This document shows, in pieces, positions 44,297 to 55,496 of a stretch of 64,000 nt of DNA (positions are counted from its first letter, which is position 1; each line of letters starts with the position of its first letter). The notes under the pieces are model-generated. The model was not told where the DNA came from and made no database searches. It saw nothing but the letters and a program-made list of their open reading frames with translations. The DNA comes from Citrobacter youngae ATCC 29220 (GTDB lineage Bacteria; Pseudomonadota; Gammaproteobacteria; Enterobacterales; Enterobacteriaceae), in contig NZ_GG730299.1 of NCBI RefSeq assembly GCF_000155975.1, forward strand, positions 744,305-808,304, in the 5' to 3' direction. The translations under genes and the position numbers were made by a program.

Positions 44297-44859
44297 AGCG
44301 CTTGCAGGATCTCGTCCACGCTGCGAACGCGCGCAATGCGTGGGAAAATATGCGTCATGCTGCCCTGATGCTGGTCAGCGCTGGCGGCGCTGCAGGCATC
44401 TTCGGCAATAATCAGATTGAATCCAAGCTCCCACGCGTTTCGCGCGGTGGATTCCACGCCGATGTTCGTCGAGATGCCGCACAGGACGATGGTATCGATG
44501 CCCCGGCGACGCAGCTGTAATTCCAGATCGGTACCGTAAAACGCTCCCCACTGACGTTTGGTGACTTCGAGGTCGCTGGCGCATTTACCCAGAGCGGCCG
44601 GGTAATTCCACCAGTTGTCGGGTAACGCTTTGGCCGGCGTCTGGGCATCAACCGGTTGTTTCAGCGCTTCGGCGTAATCGTCAGACCAGCCGACGCGTAC
44701 CATCACCACCGGGGAACCGTGGGCACGAAATTTTTCCGCCAACCGTGCGGCGCGGGTAACCACATCGTGTGCCGTATGAGGGCCGCCGGCGAAAGGCAGG
44801 ATACCTTCCTGCAGATCGATAACGACAAGGGCGGTTGTTTTTGCATTCAGTTCCAGCAT
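44293..44859 (-). CDS. yecD: YecD, isochorismatase-family hydrolase
   Basis: A 188-residue cysteine hydrolase of the isochorismatase-like fold. Catalytic elements are Asp in [10 protein letters not shown], Lys in VTKRQWGAF, and the nucleophile Cys in [16 protein letters not shown]. The substrate is not known. It opens the yecD-yecE pair and is divergent from aspS. Confidence 0.94.
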   Translation of the reverse strand: MLELNAKTTALVVIDLQEGILPFAGGPHTAHDVVTRAARLAEKFRAHGSPVVMVRVGWSDDYAEALKQPVDAQTPAKALPDNWWNYPAALGKCASDLEVTKRQWGAFYGTDLELQLRRRGIDTIVLCGISTNIGVESTARNAWELGFNLIIAEDACSAASADQHQGSMTHIFPRIARVRSVDEILQAL

Positions 44860-44997
44860 GGTGGATGACTCCAGTAAAAATAAGAATTCCGTTACACCTT
44901 AATCGCGAATCTGTGTGAAAGGGGCGACAATTTTTGTTATTTTTTGTGAGATTACGCAATGCCCGTCCAGGAAACAGGCGTACAGTCAGTACCGGAC

Positions 44998-45026
44998 TTA
45001 TCGTGCGGCAGAATTTCCAGTATAAT
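44998..45026 (+). promoter_or_regulatory. aspS promoter
   Basis: TTATCG (-35), 17 bp, TATAAT (-10), about 100 bp before the aspS start. Confidence 0.7.
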
Positions 45027-45128
45027 AGCCGCCTTTTTTCATTCAGTTGTGACATTCAGCTAAAGCTGCGACTTCGTCATCTGCAAGACAGGTGACAATC
45101 CGCCTGCGGCAAAGTTAAGGGATATCTC

Positions 45129-46901
45129 ATGCGTACAGAATATTGCGGGCAGCTACGTCTGTCCCACGAGGGGCAGCAGGTGACTCTGTGTGGTTGGGTC
45201 AACCGTCGTCGTGATCTTGGTAGCCTGATCTTTATCGATATGCGCGACCGCGAAGGTATCGTGCAGGTATTTTTCGATCCGGACCGTGCGGACGCGTTAA
45301 AGCTGGCCTCCGAACTGCGTAATGAGTTCTGCATCCAGGTTACGGGCACCGTGCGTGCGCGTGATGCGAAAAACGTCAATGCCGATATGGCGACGGGCGA
45401 AATTGAAGTACTGGCATCCGATCTGACCATCATCAACCGCTCAGACTCACTGCCGCTGGACTCTAACCACGTTAATACCGAAGAAGCGCGTCTGAAGTAT
45501 CGTTACCTGGATCTGCGTCGTCCTGAAATGGCGCAGCGCCTGAAAACACGCGCCAAAATTACCAGCCTGGTTCGTCGTTTTATGGACGATCACGGCTTCC
45601 TCGACATCGAAACCCCGATGTTGACCAAAGCGACGCCGGAGGGCGCGCGTGACTATCTGGTGCCTTCCCGCGTTCATAAAGGCAAGTTTTACGCGCTGCC
45701 GCAGTCTCCACAGCTGTTCAAACAGCTGCTGATGATGTCTGGCTTTGACCGCTACTACCAGATCGTAAAATGCTTCCGTGACGAAGACTTACGTGCTGAC
45801 CGCCAGCCTGAATTTACCCAGATCGATGTCGAGACGTCTTTCATGACTGCGCCGCAGGTGCGTGAAGTGATGGAAGCGTTGGTGCGTAATTTATGGCTGG
45901 AAGTGAAAGGCGTGGATCTGGGTGATTTCCCGATCATGACCTTTGCGGAAGCGGAGCGTCGTTACGGTTCCGATAAACCAGACCTGCGTAACCCGATGGA
46001 GCTGGTTGACGTCGCCGATCTGGTGAAAGGCGTTGAATTCGCGGTGTTCTCTGGCCCGGCGAACGATCCGAAAGGCCGTGTAGCTGCCCTGCGCGTACCA
46101 GGCGGCGCCGCGCTTAGCCGTAAGCAGATCGACGATTACGGTAATTTTATTAAGATCTACGGTGCGAAAGGTCTGGCTTACATTAAAGTCACCGAGCGTG
46201 CGAAAGGTCTGGAGGGTATTACCAGCCCGGTTGCTAAGTTCCTGAACGCAGAAATCGTGGAAGCGATTCTGGCGCGTACCGGTGCGCAAGACGGCGACAT
46301 GATTTTCTTCGGTGCCGACAACAAGAAAGTGGTTGCCGATGCCATGGGCGCGCTGCGTCTGAAACTGGGTAAAGATCTGAACATCACCGACGAGTCGAAA
46401 TGGGCGCCGCTGTGGGTTATCGACTTCCCGATGTTTGAAGACGATGGTGAAGGCGGTCTGACCGCGATGCACCACCCGTTCACTTCACCGAAAGACATGA
46501 CCGCCGCTGAGCTGAAAGCTGCGCCGGAAGACGCGGTTGCCAACGCTTACGATATGGTCATCAACGGCTATGAAGTGGGTGGGGGTTCCGTACGTATTCA
46601 CAATGGCGACATGCAGCAGACCGTATTCGGCATTCTGGGCATTAACGAGCAAGAGCAGCGCGAGAAATTCGGCTTCCTGCTGGATGCGCTAAAATATGGT
46701 ACACCGCCGCATGCGGGTCTGGCGTTTGGTCTGGATCGTCTGACCATGTTGCTGACCGGTACTGATAACATTCGTGACGTTATCGCCTTCCCGAAAACCA
46801 CGGCTGCCGCGTGTCTGATGACCGAAGCGCCAAGCTTCGCCAACGAAGCAGCGCTGGCGGAACTGAGCATTCAGGTTGTGAAGAAGGCCGAGAATAACTG
46901 A
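45129..46901 (+). CDS. aspS: Aspartyl-tRNA synthetase AspS
   Basis: A 590-residue class II synthetase, identical in length to E. coli AspS. The N-terminal OB fold binds the anticodon. Motif 2 lies in [25 protein letters not shown] sequence (start FRDEDLR), the bacterial GAD insertion follows, and motif 3 is [13 protein letters not shown] with its conserved Arg. It is followed two bases later by nudB. Confidence 0.98.
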   Translation: MRTEYCGQLRLSHEGQQVTLCGWVNRRRDLGSLIFIDMRDREGIVQVFFDPDRADALKLASELRNEFCIQVTGTVRARDAKNVNADMATGEIEVLASDLTIINRSDSLPLDSNHVNTEEARLKYRYLDLRRPEMAQRLKTRAKITSLVRRFMDDHGFLDIETPMLTKATPEGARDYLVPSRVHKGKFYALPQSPQLFKQLLMMSGFDRYYQIVKCFRDEDLRADRQPEFTQIDVETSFMTAPQVREVMEALVRNLWLEVKGVDLGDFPIMTFAEAERRYGSDKPDLRNPMELVDVADLVKGVEFAVFSGPANDPKGRVAALRVPGGAALSRKQIDDYGNFIKIYGAKGLAYIKVTERAKGLEGITSPVAKFLNAEIVEAILARTGAQDGDMIFFGADNKKVVADAMGALRLKLGKDLNITDESKWAPLWVIDFPMFEDDGEGGLTAMHHPFTSPKDMTAAELKAAPEDAVANAYDMVINGYEVGGGSVRIHNGDMQQTVFGILGINEQEQREKFGFLLDALKYGTPPHAGLAFGLDRLTMLLTGTDNIRDVIAFPKTTAAACLMTEAPSFANEAALAELSIQVVKKAENN

Positions 46902-46902
46902 T

Positions 46903-47346
46903 ATGAAGTACAAACAGCCTGTCTCGGTGTTGGTCGTGATTTATGCAAAGGACACCGGGAGAGTGCTGATGTTACAGCGACGCGACGATCCTGACTTCTG
47001 GCAGTCGGTTACCGGCAGTCTGGAAGAGGGTGAAACCGCGTCGCAAGCCGCTCTGCGTGAAGTAAAGGAAGAGGTCGCCATTGACGTTGCTCGCGAGCAG
47101 CTGACCTTAATTGACTGTCAGCGCACGGTGGAGTTTGAGATTTTTAGCCATTTACGTCATCGCTATGCGCCGGGAATTATGCGCAATTCAGAATCCTGGT
47201 TTTGCCTGGCACTTCCCACTGAACGAGAGATCGTGTTCACCGAACATCTGACCTACCGTTGGGTTAATGCGCACGAGGCTGCGCAGTTAACCAAGTCGTG
47301 GAGTAATCGGCAGGCGATTGAAGAATTTGTGATTAACGTCGCCTGA
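46903..47346 (+). CDS. nudB: Dihydroneopterin triphosphate pyrophosphatase NudB
   Basis: A 147-residue Nudix hydrolase that removes pyrophosphate from dihydroneopterin triphosphate in folate synthesis. The Nudix box is complete: G-x5-E-x7-REVKEEVA within residues of [20 protein letters not shown]. It lies two bases downstream of aspS and upstream of yebC, the E. coli arrangement. Slightly shorter than E. coli NudB (150) at the N-terminus. Confidence 0.95.
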   Translation: MKYKQPVSVLVVIYAKDTGRVLMLQRRDDPDFWQSVTGSLEEGETASQAALREVKEEVAIDVAREQLTLIDCQRTVEFEIFSHLRHRYAPGIMRNSESWFCLALPTEREIVFTEHLTYRWVNAHEAAQLTKSWSNRQAIEEFVINVA

Positions 47347-47374
47347 GAAGGCGCGCTTTTTGGAGATATTATTT

Positions 47375-48118
47375 ATGGCAGGTCATAGTAAATGGGCCAA
47401 TACCAGACATCGTAAAGCCGCGCAGGATGCTAAGCGCGGTAAAATTTTCACCAAAATCATTCGTGAGCTGGTGACGGCGGCTAAACTGGGCGGTGGCGAT
47501 CCGGATGCTAACCCGCGTCTGCGCGCGGCGGTGGATAAAGCGCTGTCCAACAACATGACCCGTGACACCCTGAACCGTGCCATCGCGCGTGGCGTGGGCG
47601 GTGATGAAGACTCGAACATGGAGACCATCATCTATGAAGGTTATGGTCCTGGCGGCACCGCGGTGATGATTGAATGCCTGTCTGACAACCGTAACCGTAC
47701 CGTGGCTGAAGTGCGCCATGCGTTCAGCAAAACCGGCGGCAACCTGGGCACCGACGGCTCCGTGGCTTACCTGTTCAGCAAAAAAGGCGTGATCTCTTTT
47801 GAGAAAGGCGACGAAGACACCATCATGGAAGCGGCGCTGGAAGCCGGTGCTGAAGATGTAGTGACCTACGACGACGGCGCGATTGACGTTTACACCGCGT
47901 GGGAAGAGATGGGCAAAGTGCGTGACGCGCTGGAAGCGGCTGGTCTGAAAGCAGACAGCGCTGAAGTGACGATGATCCCGTCCACCAAAGCGGACATGGA
48001 TGCAGAAACGGCACCAAAACTGATGCGTCTGATCGATATGCTGGAAGACTGCGACGACGTGCAGGAAGTTTACCACAACGGCGAGATCTCCGATGAGGTT
48101 GCTGCGACCTTAGAATGA
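47375..48118 (+). CDS. yebC: YebC, TACO1-family translation/transcription factor
   Basis: A 247-residue YebC/PmpR-family protein. It begins [18 protein letters not shown], the family hallmark; the ATG at 47375 is preceded by TTGGAGATATT. Members were described as regulators, and recent work links them to ribosomes stalled on proline-rich stretches. The centre holds the conserved [19 protein letters not shown]. Confidence 0.96.
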   Translation: MAGHSKWANTRHRKAAQDAKRGKIFTKIIRELVTAAKLGGGDPDANPRLRAAVDKALSNNMTRDTLNRAIARGVGGDEDSNMETIIYEGYGPGGTAVMIECLSDNRNRTVAEVRHAFSKTGGNLGTDGSVAYLFSKKGVISFEKGDEDTIMEAALEAGAEDVVTYDDGAIDVYTAWEEMGKVRDALEAAGLKADSAEVTMIPSTKADMDAETAPKLMRLIDMLEDCDDVQEVYHNGEISDEVAATLE

Positions 48119-48152
48119 TGTGGTTAAGCCATAAAATAACAGGAGATGCGTG

Positions 48153-48674
48153 ATGTCTATCATTCTCGGCATTGACCCGGGGTCGCGCATCACCGGTTAT
48201 GGTGTAATCCGTCAGGTCGGCAGACAGCTTACCTACCTCGGCAGCGGCTGCATCCGCACTAAAGTCGACGATCTTCCATCACGTCTGAAGCTGATTTATG
48301 CGGGCGTGACGGAAATCATCACCCAGTTCCAGCCGGATTATTTTGCCATCGAGCAGGTATTTATGGCGAAGAACGCGGATTCGGCGCTAAAGCTCGGACA
48401 GGCGCGCGGCGTGGCAATCGTTGCGGCCACCAATCAGGATCTCCCGGTTTTTGAATACGCGGCCCGTCAGGTGAAGCAGACCGTGGTTGGCATTGGTAGT
48501 GCGGAAAAAAGCCAGGTCCAGCATATGGTGCGCACGCTACTGAAGCTGCCCGCCAACCCGCAGGCGGACGCGGCGGATGCGCTGGCCATCGCCATTACCC
48601 ACTGCCACGTTAGTCAGAACGCCATGCAAATGAGCGAGTCGAGGCTGAATCTGGCGCGAGGTCGGTTACGTTAG
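48153..48674 (+). CDS. ruvC: Holliday junction resolvase RuvC
   Basis: A 173-residue endonuclease that cuts Holliday junctions. The RNase H-like acidic residues are visible: Asp7 in ILGIDPGSR, Glu66 in FAIEQVF, and the pair near the C-terminus in [11 protein letters not shown]. The ATG at 48153 follows CAGGAGATGCGTG. yebB, present between ruvC and ruvA in E. coli, is absent here. Confidence 0.97.
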   Translation: MSIILGIDPGSRITGYGVIRQVGRQLTYLGSGCIRTKVDDLPSRLKLIYAGVTEIITQFQPDYFAIEQVFMAKNADSALKLGQARGVAIVAATNQDLPVFEYAARQVKQTVVGIGSAEKSQVQHMVRTLLKLPANPQADAADALAIAITHCHVSQNAMQMSESRLNLARGRLR

Positions 48675-48684
48675 TGACAAATGA

Positions 48685-48710
48685 GGCTGGATATCTATCC
48701 AGCCTTTTTT
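48685..48710 (+). terminator. Hairpin terminator of ruvC overlapping the ruvAB LexA box
   Basis: GGCTGGAT / ATCCAGCC with an ATCT loop is followed by seven T residues, an intrinsic terminator. The same bases contain the LexA site at 48687-48702. Confidence 0.75.
48687..48702. promoter_or_regulatory. LexA (SOS) box of ruvAB
   Basis: CTGGATATCTATCCAG has the CTG-N10-CAG form of the LexA operator and lies 53 bp before ruvA. ruvAB is SOS-induced in E. coli. Confidence 0.9.
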
Positions 48711-48754
48711 TATGATAGCGCATTACCTTTTAGCCCTTAACGCAGGAGCGTCAC

Positions 48755-49366
48755 GTGATAGGCAGACTCAGAGGCATCATTCTTGAAAAACAACCCCCGC
48801 TGGTCCTTCTGGAAACGGGCGGGGTAGGCTATGAAGTGCATATGCCGATGACCTGTTTCTACGAGTTGCCGGAAGCCGGGCAGGAAGCGATTATCTTCAC
48901 GCATTTTGTGGTGCGTGAAGACGCACAGCTGCTGTATGGCTTCAACAACAAGCAAGAACGCACGCTGTTTAAAGAGTTAATTAAAACTAATGGCGTAGGG
49001 CCGAAGCTGGCGCTGGCGATCCTCTCCGGTATGTCTGCCCAGCAGTTCGTGAATGCCGTTGAGCGCGAAGAGCTTGGCGCGCTGGTGAAATTACCCGGCA
49101 TCGGTAAGAAAACGGCTGAGCGTTTGATTGTGGAAATGAAAGACCGCTTCAAAGGTCTGCATGGCGATCTGTTTACTCCTGCTGCCGACCTTGTGTTGAC
49201 ATCACCAGCGAGTCCGGTGACGGACGACGCCGAGCAGGAAGCGGTTGCCGCGCTGGTAGCGCTGGGCTATAAACCACAGGAAGCCAGCCGCATGGTGAGC
49301 AAAATTGCCCGCCCTGACGCCAGCAGTGAAACCCTGATTCGTGAAGCGCTTCGCGCGGCATTGTGA
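48755..49366 (+). CDS. ruvA: Holliday junction branch migration protein RuvA
   Basis: A 203-residue DNA-binding subunit that forms tetramers on Holliday junctions and loads RuvB. It starts with GTG. The N-terminal OB fold ([18 protein letters not shown]), two helix-hairpin-helix motifs ([13 protein letters not shown] and [16 protein letters not shown]) and C-terminal RuvB-binding domain are all present. It is 8 bp before ruvB. Confidence 0.98.
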   Translation: MIGRLRGIILEKQPPLVLLETGGVGYEVHMPMTCFYELPEAGQEAIIFTHFVVREDAQLLYGFNNKQERTLFKELIKTNGVGPKLALAILSGMSAQQFVNAVEREELGALVKLPGIGKKTAERLIVEMKDRFKGLHGDLFTPAADLVLTSPASPVTDDAEQEAVAALVALGYKPQEASRMVSKIARPDASSETLIREALRAAL

Positions 49367-49371
49367 GGTAA

Positions 49372-50385
<1,014 letters not shown>

Positions 50386-50457
50386 CGCCTGAAGTCGCTA
50401 CGCTCATCAGGCCTGAGCGATTTTGTAGGCCCGGTAAGCGCAGCGCCACCGGGCAAC
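50386..50457. repeat. REP/BIME palindromes between ruvB and znuB
   Basis: CGCCTGAAGTCGCTACGCTCATCAGGC and GTAGGCCCGGTAAGCGCAGCGCCACCGGGC form two adjacent REP hairpins between convergent genes. Confidence 0.8.
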
Positions 50458-50463
50458 ACACGT

Positions 50464-51249
50464 TTAGCTTGCCTGCTTTTTCATCATGCTGAAGATAAAC
50501 AGCAGCGCGGCGCACAGCACCACGGAAGGACCCGCTGGCGTGTCATAAAAGGCCGAGAAGGTCAGCCCACCTGTAACCGCTATCATACCTACACCCACGG
50601 CAACGCCCGCCATTTGTTCTGGCGTACGGGCGAAGCGCCGGGCTGTTGCCGCAGGAATGATCAGCAGCGAGGTGATAATCAGCGCCCCGACAAACTTCAT
50701 CGCCACGCCGATAGTTAATGCCGTAACCAGCATCAGCAGTAGCTTAACGCGTTGCAGCTTCACACCGTCAACAAATGCCAGATCCGGACTGATGGTCATT
50801 GACAGCAGGTTGCGCCACTGCCAGAACAGAATCGCCAACACAATCACGACGCCAATAGCAATGGCGATCAGATCGTCAGGCGTCACGGCAAGCAGATCGC
50901 CGAACAGATAGGCCATCAAATCCACGCGGATGTTGGACATCAGACTAACGACCACCAGACCCAATGACAACGCGCTGTGCGCCATAATACCGAGCAACGT
51001 GTCGATCGCGAGGTGAGGGCGTTTCTCCAGCCAGACCAGACCGGCAGCCAGCATCAGGGTTACGGCAATAACCGCATAGAAAGGATTTACATCCAGCAGC
51101 AGGCCAAAAGCGACGCCCAGTAGTGAAGCGTGCGCCAGCGTATCACCAAAATAAGACATACGACGCCAGACGACGAACGAGCCGAGTGGGCCAGCGGCAC
51201 AGGCCAGCATGATCCCGGCTAACCAACCGGGCAATAACAATTCAATCAT
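50464..51249 (-). CDS. znuB: Zinc ABC transporter permease ZnuB
   Basis: A 261-residue permease with about eight hydrophobic segments of the metal ABC-3 family ([21 protein letters not shown] and [25 protein letters not shown] loops). It takes zinc from ZnuA and passes it to the cytosol. It overlaps znuC by ATGA. Confidence 0.97.
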   Translation of the reverse strand: MIELLLPGWLAGIMLACAAGPLGSFVVWRRMSYFGDTLAHASLLGVAFGLLLDVNPFYAVIAVTLMLAAGLVWLEKRPHLAIDTLLGIMAHSALSLGLVVVSLMSNIRVDLMAYLFGDLLAVTPDDLIAIAIGVVIVLAILFWQWRNLLSMTISPDLAFVDGVKLQRVKLLLMLVTALTIGVAMKFVGALIITSLLIIPAATARRFARTPEQMAGVAVGVGMIAVTGGLTFSAFYDTPAGPSVVLCAALLFIFSMMKKQAS

Positions 51250-52001
51250 GAGTGACCATTTCCCCGGCGTAAGACGATACGACCCTGTAAATCGTGGCGA
51301 TGATTATGATTATGACGGTAAATTCCGAGTTGTTCGGCGCCGCGTTGGCCGAACATTGAGATGAATTCCGGATGCATGGAAACCACTTCCGGCGCGCCAG
51401 AACAGCAAATATGATGGTTGAGGCACAGCACCTCATCGGTTTTCGCCATCACCAGATGCAGGTCATGGGAAACCATCAGCACGGCGCAATCCAGTTCGCG
51501 CCGTAGCTGGTCGATAAGGTCGTACAGTGCGACCTGACCGTTGACATCCACGCCCTGGGTCGGTTCATCAAGCACCAATAACTGAGGTTTATTCAATAGC
51601 GCGCGGGCCAGCAGAACGCGCTGCGTTTCCCCGCCAGAGAGTTTTTGCATTGGCGCATTCATTAAATGCCCGGCCTGAACGCGCTTCAGCGCCGGAAGAA
51701 TATCCTCTTTTTTAGTGCCGGGACGTAAGCGCAGAAAACGGCTTACCGTCAGCGGAAGCGTGGTATCGAGGTAGAGTTTTTGTGGCACATAGCCAATCCG
51801 CAATTGCCCATTACGCTTGATAACTCCCTCATCAGCCGCTACCAGCCCTAAGACAACGCGTACCAGCGTAGACTTCCCGGCGCCATTTGGGCCGAGAAGC
51901 GTCAAAATTTTACCGGGTCGCAGTTCAAGCGATACGTCAGAAAGGACGCGGCGTTGACCATAAGAGACCGAGACATTTTCCAGTGAAACCAAAGTCGTCA
52001 T
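51246..52001 (-). CDS. znuC: Zinc ABC transporter ATP-binding protein ZnuC
   Basis: A 251-residue ABC ATPase: Walker [10 protein letters not shown], signature LSGGETQR, Walker [14 protein letters not shown]-loop MVSHDLH. The C-terminal tail is rich in His ([11 protein letters not shown]), a likely zinc sensing or buffering region. It is divergent from znuA across the Zur box. Confidence 0.97.
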   Translation of the reverse strand: MTTLVSLENVSVSYGQRRVLSDVSLELRPGKILTLLGPNGAGKSTLVRVVLGLVAADEGVIKRNGQLRIGYVPQKLYLDTTLPLTVSRFLRLRPGTKKEDILPALKRVQAGHLMNAPMQKLSGGETQRVLLARALLNKPQLLVLDEPTQGVDVNGQVALYDLIDQLRRELDCAVLMVSHDLHLVMAKTDEVLCLNHHICCSGAPEVVSMHPEFISMFGQRGAEQLGIYRHNHNHRHDLQGRIVLRRGNGHS

Positions 52002-52027
52002 TTCAATTTTAGTCTTGCAGAAGTTAT

Positions 52028-52050
52028 AGAATGTTATAATATCACATTTC
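52028..52050. promoter_or_regulatory. Zur box between znuC and znuA
   Basis: The near-palindrome AGAATGTTATAATATCACATTTC (23 bp) matches the known E. coli znu Zur operator, and includes a TATAAT (52035-52040) that could be the znuA -10 element. Zinc-loaded Zur should repress both directions. Confidence 0.85.
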
Positions 52051-52079
52051 TTACATTCATTACGATGATTGGTCGCATT

Positions 52080-53024
52080 ATGTTACATAAAAATACGCTT
52101 CTTTTCGCAGCATTATCCGCTGCTCTTTGGGGTAGTGCAACACAGGCGGCAAATGCCGCCGTTGTGGCGTCTCTTAAGCCGTTGGGGTTCATCGCCTCAG
52201 CCATTGCAGACGGGGTAACTGACACCCAGGTTCTGCTGCCTGACGGGGCTTCCGAACACGATTATTCACTGCGTCCTTCAGACGTAAAACGCTTACAGGA
52301 CGCGGACTTAGTCGTTTGGATTGGACCTGAGATGGAAGCGTTTATGGAGAAATCAGTCAAGAATATTCCTAACGCGAAACAGGTAACGATTGCGCAGCTC
52401 AATGACGTGAAACCGTTACTCATGAAAGGTGCCGATGACGACGATGACGATCATGGACACAATGATGCCGGCGGCGAAAAAAGTGACGAGCATCACCATC
52501 ACGGCGATTACAACATGCATCTTTGGCTTTCCCCAGAGATAGCGCGGGCTTCAGCGGTTGCAATCCATGAAAAATTAGTGGAACTTATGCCGCAAAGTCG
52601 AGCCAAACTTGACGCCAACCTGAAGGATTTTGAGGCACAATTAGCCGCAACCGATAAGCAGGTAGGTAACGAGCTCGCGCCGCTCAAGGGGAAAGGTTAT
52701 TTCGTTTTTCATGACGCCTATGGCTACTATGAGAAACACTATGGACTAACACCGCTTGGTCACTTCACCGTGAACCCTGAGATTCAACCTGGTGCGCAGC
52801 GTTTACATGAAATAAGAACACAGTTGGTTGAGCAAAAAGCAACCTGCGTTTTTGCTGAGCCACAGTTCAGGCCAGCGGTTGTTGAAGCCGTCGCGAGAGG
52901 GACATCCGTTCGAATGGGAACGTTGGATCCGCTCGGAACGAATATCAAACTGGGTAAAACAAGCTATTCAGCGTTTTTGAACCAATTAGCCAACCAGTAT
53001 GCGAGCTGCCTGAAAGGAGATTAA
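52080..53024 (+). CDS. znuA: Zinc-binding periplasmic protein ZnuA
   Basis: A 314-residue zinc receptor. A signal peptide of about 26 residues ends at AQAANA. The His/Asp-rich loop ([14 protein letters not shown] ... HHHH) between residues 115 and 140 is the ZnuA signature. The ATG at 52080 gives the E. coli start [10 protein letters not shown]; a start at 52065 would add five residues. It is paired with divergent znuCB. Confidence 0.97.
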   Translation: MLHKNTLLFAALSAALWGSATQAANAAVVASLKPLGFIASAIADGVTDTQVLLPDGASEHDYSLRPSDVKRLQDADLVVWIGPEMEAFMEKSVKNIPNAKQVTIAQLNDVKPLLMKGADDDDDDHGHNDAGGEKSDEHHHHGDYNMHLWLSPEIARASAVAIHEKLVELMPQSRAKLDANLKDFEAQLAATDKQVGNELAPLKGKGYFVFHDAYGYYEKHYGLTPLGHFTVNPEIQPGAQRLHEIRTQLVEQKATCVFAEPQFRPAVVEAVARGTSVRMGTLDPLGTNIKLGKTSYSAFLNQLANQYASCLKGD

Positions 53025-53039
53025 TGAGGAAGTGAATAC

Positions 53040-54359
53040 GTGCAACAGATAGCCCGCTCTGTCGCTCTGGCATTTAATAATCTGCCGCGACCCCATCGCG
53101 TTATGCTGGGGTCGCTTACCGTACTGACATTGGCCGTCGCTGTCTGGCGGCCCTATGTTTACCACCCCGATTCCGCACCCATCGTCAAAACTATCGAGCT
53201 GGAAAAAAGCGAGATCCGTTCACTGTTGCCTGAGGCCAGCGAACCTATCGATCAGGCCGCCCAGGAAGATGAAGCCATCCCGCAGGATGAACTGGATGAC
53301 AAAACGTCTGGTGAGGCTGGCGTACATGAATATGTGGTCTCCACGGGCGATACGCTGAGCAGTATTCTGAATCAGTACGGCATCGATATGGGTGACATCA
53401 GCCAGCTCGCGGCTTCTGATAAAGAACTGCGTAACCTGAAAATTGGTCAGCAACTTTCCTGGACGTTAAGCGCAGAAGGCGATTTACAGCGTCTGACCTG
53501 GGAAGTGTCTCGCCGTGAAACCCGTACTTACGATCGCACCGCGACGGGTTTTAAAATGAGCAGCGAAATGCAGCAGGGCGATTGGGTTAACAGCCGAATC
53601 AAAGGCACGGTGGGCGGAAGCTTCGTCGCCAGCGCCAAAGATGCCGGGCTGACCAGCTCTGAAATCAGCGCGGTGATCAAGGCCATGCAGTGGCAGATGG
53701 ATTTCCGCAAACTGAAAAAAGGCGATGAGTTCTCGGTGCTGATGTCTCGCGAAATGCTCGACGGCAAACGTGAGCAAAGCCAGCTGCTGGGCGTGCGTTT
53801 GCGTTCTGAAGGTAAAGACTATTACGCCATCCGCGCTGAAGACGGTAAGTTCTATGACCGCAACGGTACCGGACTGGCGAAAGGCTTTATGCGTTTCCCG
53901 ACGGCGAAGCAGTTCCGCATCTCATCAAACTTTAATCCGCGCCGCCTGAATCCGGTGACCGGACGCGTTGCGCCGCACAAAGGTGTCGACTTTGCGATGC
54001 CGCAGGGCACGCCGGTGCTGTCGGTAGGTGATGGTGAAGTGGTTGTCGCGAAGCGCAGCGGCGCCGCTGGATACTATGTTGCGGTGCGCCATGGCCGTAC
54101 CTACACCACACGCTATATGCACTTGCGTAAGCTGTTGGTCAAGCCTGGGCAAAAAGTGAAACGCGGCGATCGTATCGCGCTGTCAGGCAATACCGGGCGC
54201 TCAACGGGTCCGCATCTGCACTACGAAGTGTGGATCAACCAGCAGGCGGTTAACCCTCTGACGGCAAAACTGCCGCGCACAGAAGGGCTGACAGGCTCGG
54301 ATCGCACCGATTATCTGGCGCAGGTGAAAGAAGTTGTTCCTCAACTGCGTTTCGATTAA
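53040..54359 (+). CDS. mepM: Murein DD-endopeptidase MepM
   Basis: A 439-residue cell-wall hydrolase that cuts D-Ala-meso-DAP crosslinks and lets new strands enter. Order: membrane anchor (residues about 20-38), LysM domain (HEYVVSTGDTLSSILNQYG), OapA-like domain, and a C-terminal M23 peptidase with zinc ligands His and Asp in HKGVDFAMP and HLHYEVW. It uses a GTG start, 12 bp after znuA and preceded by AATGAGGAAGTGAATAC. Confidence 0.96.
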   Translation: MQQIARSVALAFNNLPRPHRVMLGSLTVLTLAVAVWRPYVYHPDSAPIVKTIELEKSEIRSLLPEASEPIDQAAQEDEAIPQDELDDKTSGEAGVHEYVVSTGDTLSSILNQYGIDMGDISQLAASDKELRNLKIGQQLSWTLSAEGDLQRLTWEVSRRETRTYDRTATGFKMSSEMQQGDWVNSRIKGTVGGSFVASAKDAGLTSSEISAVIKAMQWQMDFRKLKKGDEFSVLMSREMLDGKREQSQLLGVRLRSEGKDYYAIRAEDGKFYDRNGTGLAKGFMRFPTAKQFRISSNFNPRRLNPVTGRVAPHKGVDFAMPQGTPVLSVGDGEVVVAKRSGAAGYYVAVRHGRTYTTRYMHLRKLLVKPGQKVKRGDRIALSGNTGRSTGPHLHYEVWINQQAVNPLTAKLPRTEGLTGSDRTDYLAQVKEVVPQLRFD

Positions 54360-54374
54360 TTAGCAACCTGACAG

Positions 54375-54405
54375 AGCCGGTACGCGATGCGTGCCGGCTT
54401 TTTTA
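54375..54405 (+). terminator. Terminator of mepM
   Basis: AGCCGGTACGC / GCGTGCCGGCT with a GAT loop is followed by six T residues. Confidence 0.92.
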
Positions 54406-54478
54406 TTTTGTACGGCGAACGGTGCGCCGCTACACTATCAGCAGATTTACTTTTCGCGGCACCAGACACTGGAAGAGC

Positions 54479-55450
54479 ATGGAAACGAAAAAAAAGAATA
54501 TTGAGTATATCCCTGAGTTTCACAAATCATTTCGCCATCCGCGCTACTGGGGCGCCTGGCTTGGCGTGGCGGCGATAGCCGGGATTGCGCTAACGCCTGC
54601 ATCGTTTCGCGATCCTGTTCTGGCAAAGCTCGGACGGCTTGCCGGAAGACTGGGTAAAAGCTCGCGTCGCAGAGCGCTGATCAATTTATCCCTATGCTTT
54701 CCTGAGCGTAGCGAAGCCGAGCGCGATGCCATCGTTGATGAAATGTTCGCGACCGCGCCTCAGGCGATGGTCATGATGGCGGAACTGGCGATACGCGGCC
54801 CGGAGAAAATCCAGCACCGGGTTGACTGGCAGGGTCTGGAAATCATCGAAGAGATGCGTCGCAACGATGAAAAGGTGATTTTTCTCGTTCCTCATGGTTG
54901 GGGCGTAGATATCCCGGCGATGCTGATGGCATCCCAGGGACAGAAAATGGCGGCGATGTTCCACAATCAGGGTAACCCGGTATTCGATTATGTCTGGAAC
55001 ACGGTACGCCGCCGTTTCGGTGGTCGTTTGCATGCCCGTAATGACGGCATCAAACCGTTTATTCAGTCTGTACGTCAGGGATATTGGGGATATTATCTGC
55101 CGGATCAGGACCATGGTCCTGAGCATAGCGAGTTTGTGGATTTTTTTGCGACCTATAAAGCAACGTTACCGGCGATTGGTCGCCTGATGAAAGTATGCCA
55201 CGCCCGCGTGGTGCCGCTGTTCCCGGTGTACGATGGGAAAACGCATCGCTTAACGATCCAGGTCCGTCCTCCGATGGATGACATCCTGACGGCGGATGAT
55301 CGCACCATTGCCAGACGAATGAACGAAGAGGTGGAAATTTTTGTCGCCCCTCATCTCGAGCAATACACCTGGATTTTAAAACTGCTTAAGACGCGTAAAC
55401 CGGGTGAAATAGAGCCTTATAAACGCAAAGATCTCTATCCGAAGAAATAA
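54479..55450 (+). CDS. lpxM: Lipid A myristoyltransferase LpxM
   Basis: A 323-residue acyltransferase that adds the last (myristoyl) chain to lipid A. The ATG at 54479 gives METKKKN, the E. coli start; the frame to 54422 is longer only by chance. One N-terminal membrane segment (about 30-48) and the HX4D-type catalytic motif (PHGWGVDIPAM, His and Asp) place it in the LpxL/LpxM family. It ends at a bidirectional terminator shared with pykA. Confidence 0.97.
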   Translation: METKKKNIEYIPEFHKSFRHPRYWGAWLGVAAIAGIALTPASFRDPVLAKLGRLAGRLGKSSRRRALINLSLCFPERSEAERDAIVDEMFATAPQAMVMMAELAIRGPEKIQHRVDWQGLEIIEEMRRNDEKVIFLVPHGWGVDIPAMLMASQGQKMAAMFHNQGNPVFDYVWNTVRRRFGGRLHARNDGIKPFIQSVRQGYWGYYLPDQDHGPEHSEFVDFFATYKATLPAIGRLMKVCHARVVPLFPVYDGKTHRLTIQVRPPMDDILTADDRTIARRMNEEVEIFVAPHLEQYTWILKLLKTRKPGEIEPYKRKDLYPKK

Positions 55451-55480
55451 AAAAAGGCCTCTCATGCGAGAGGCCTTTTT
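55451..55480. terminator. Bidirectional terminator between lpxM and pykA
   Basis: A perfect 13-bp inverted repeat (AAAAAGGCCTCTC / GAGAGGCCTTTTT) with an ATGC loop gives T-runs on both strands. Confidence 0.95.
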
Positions 55481-55496
55481 ACATCGAACGCTGGCG

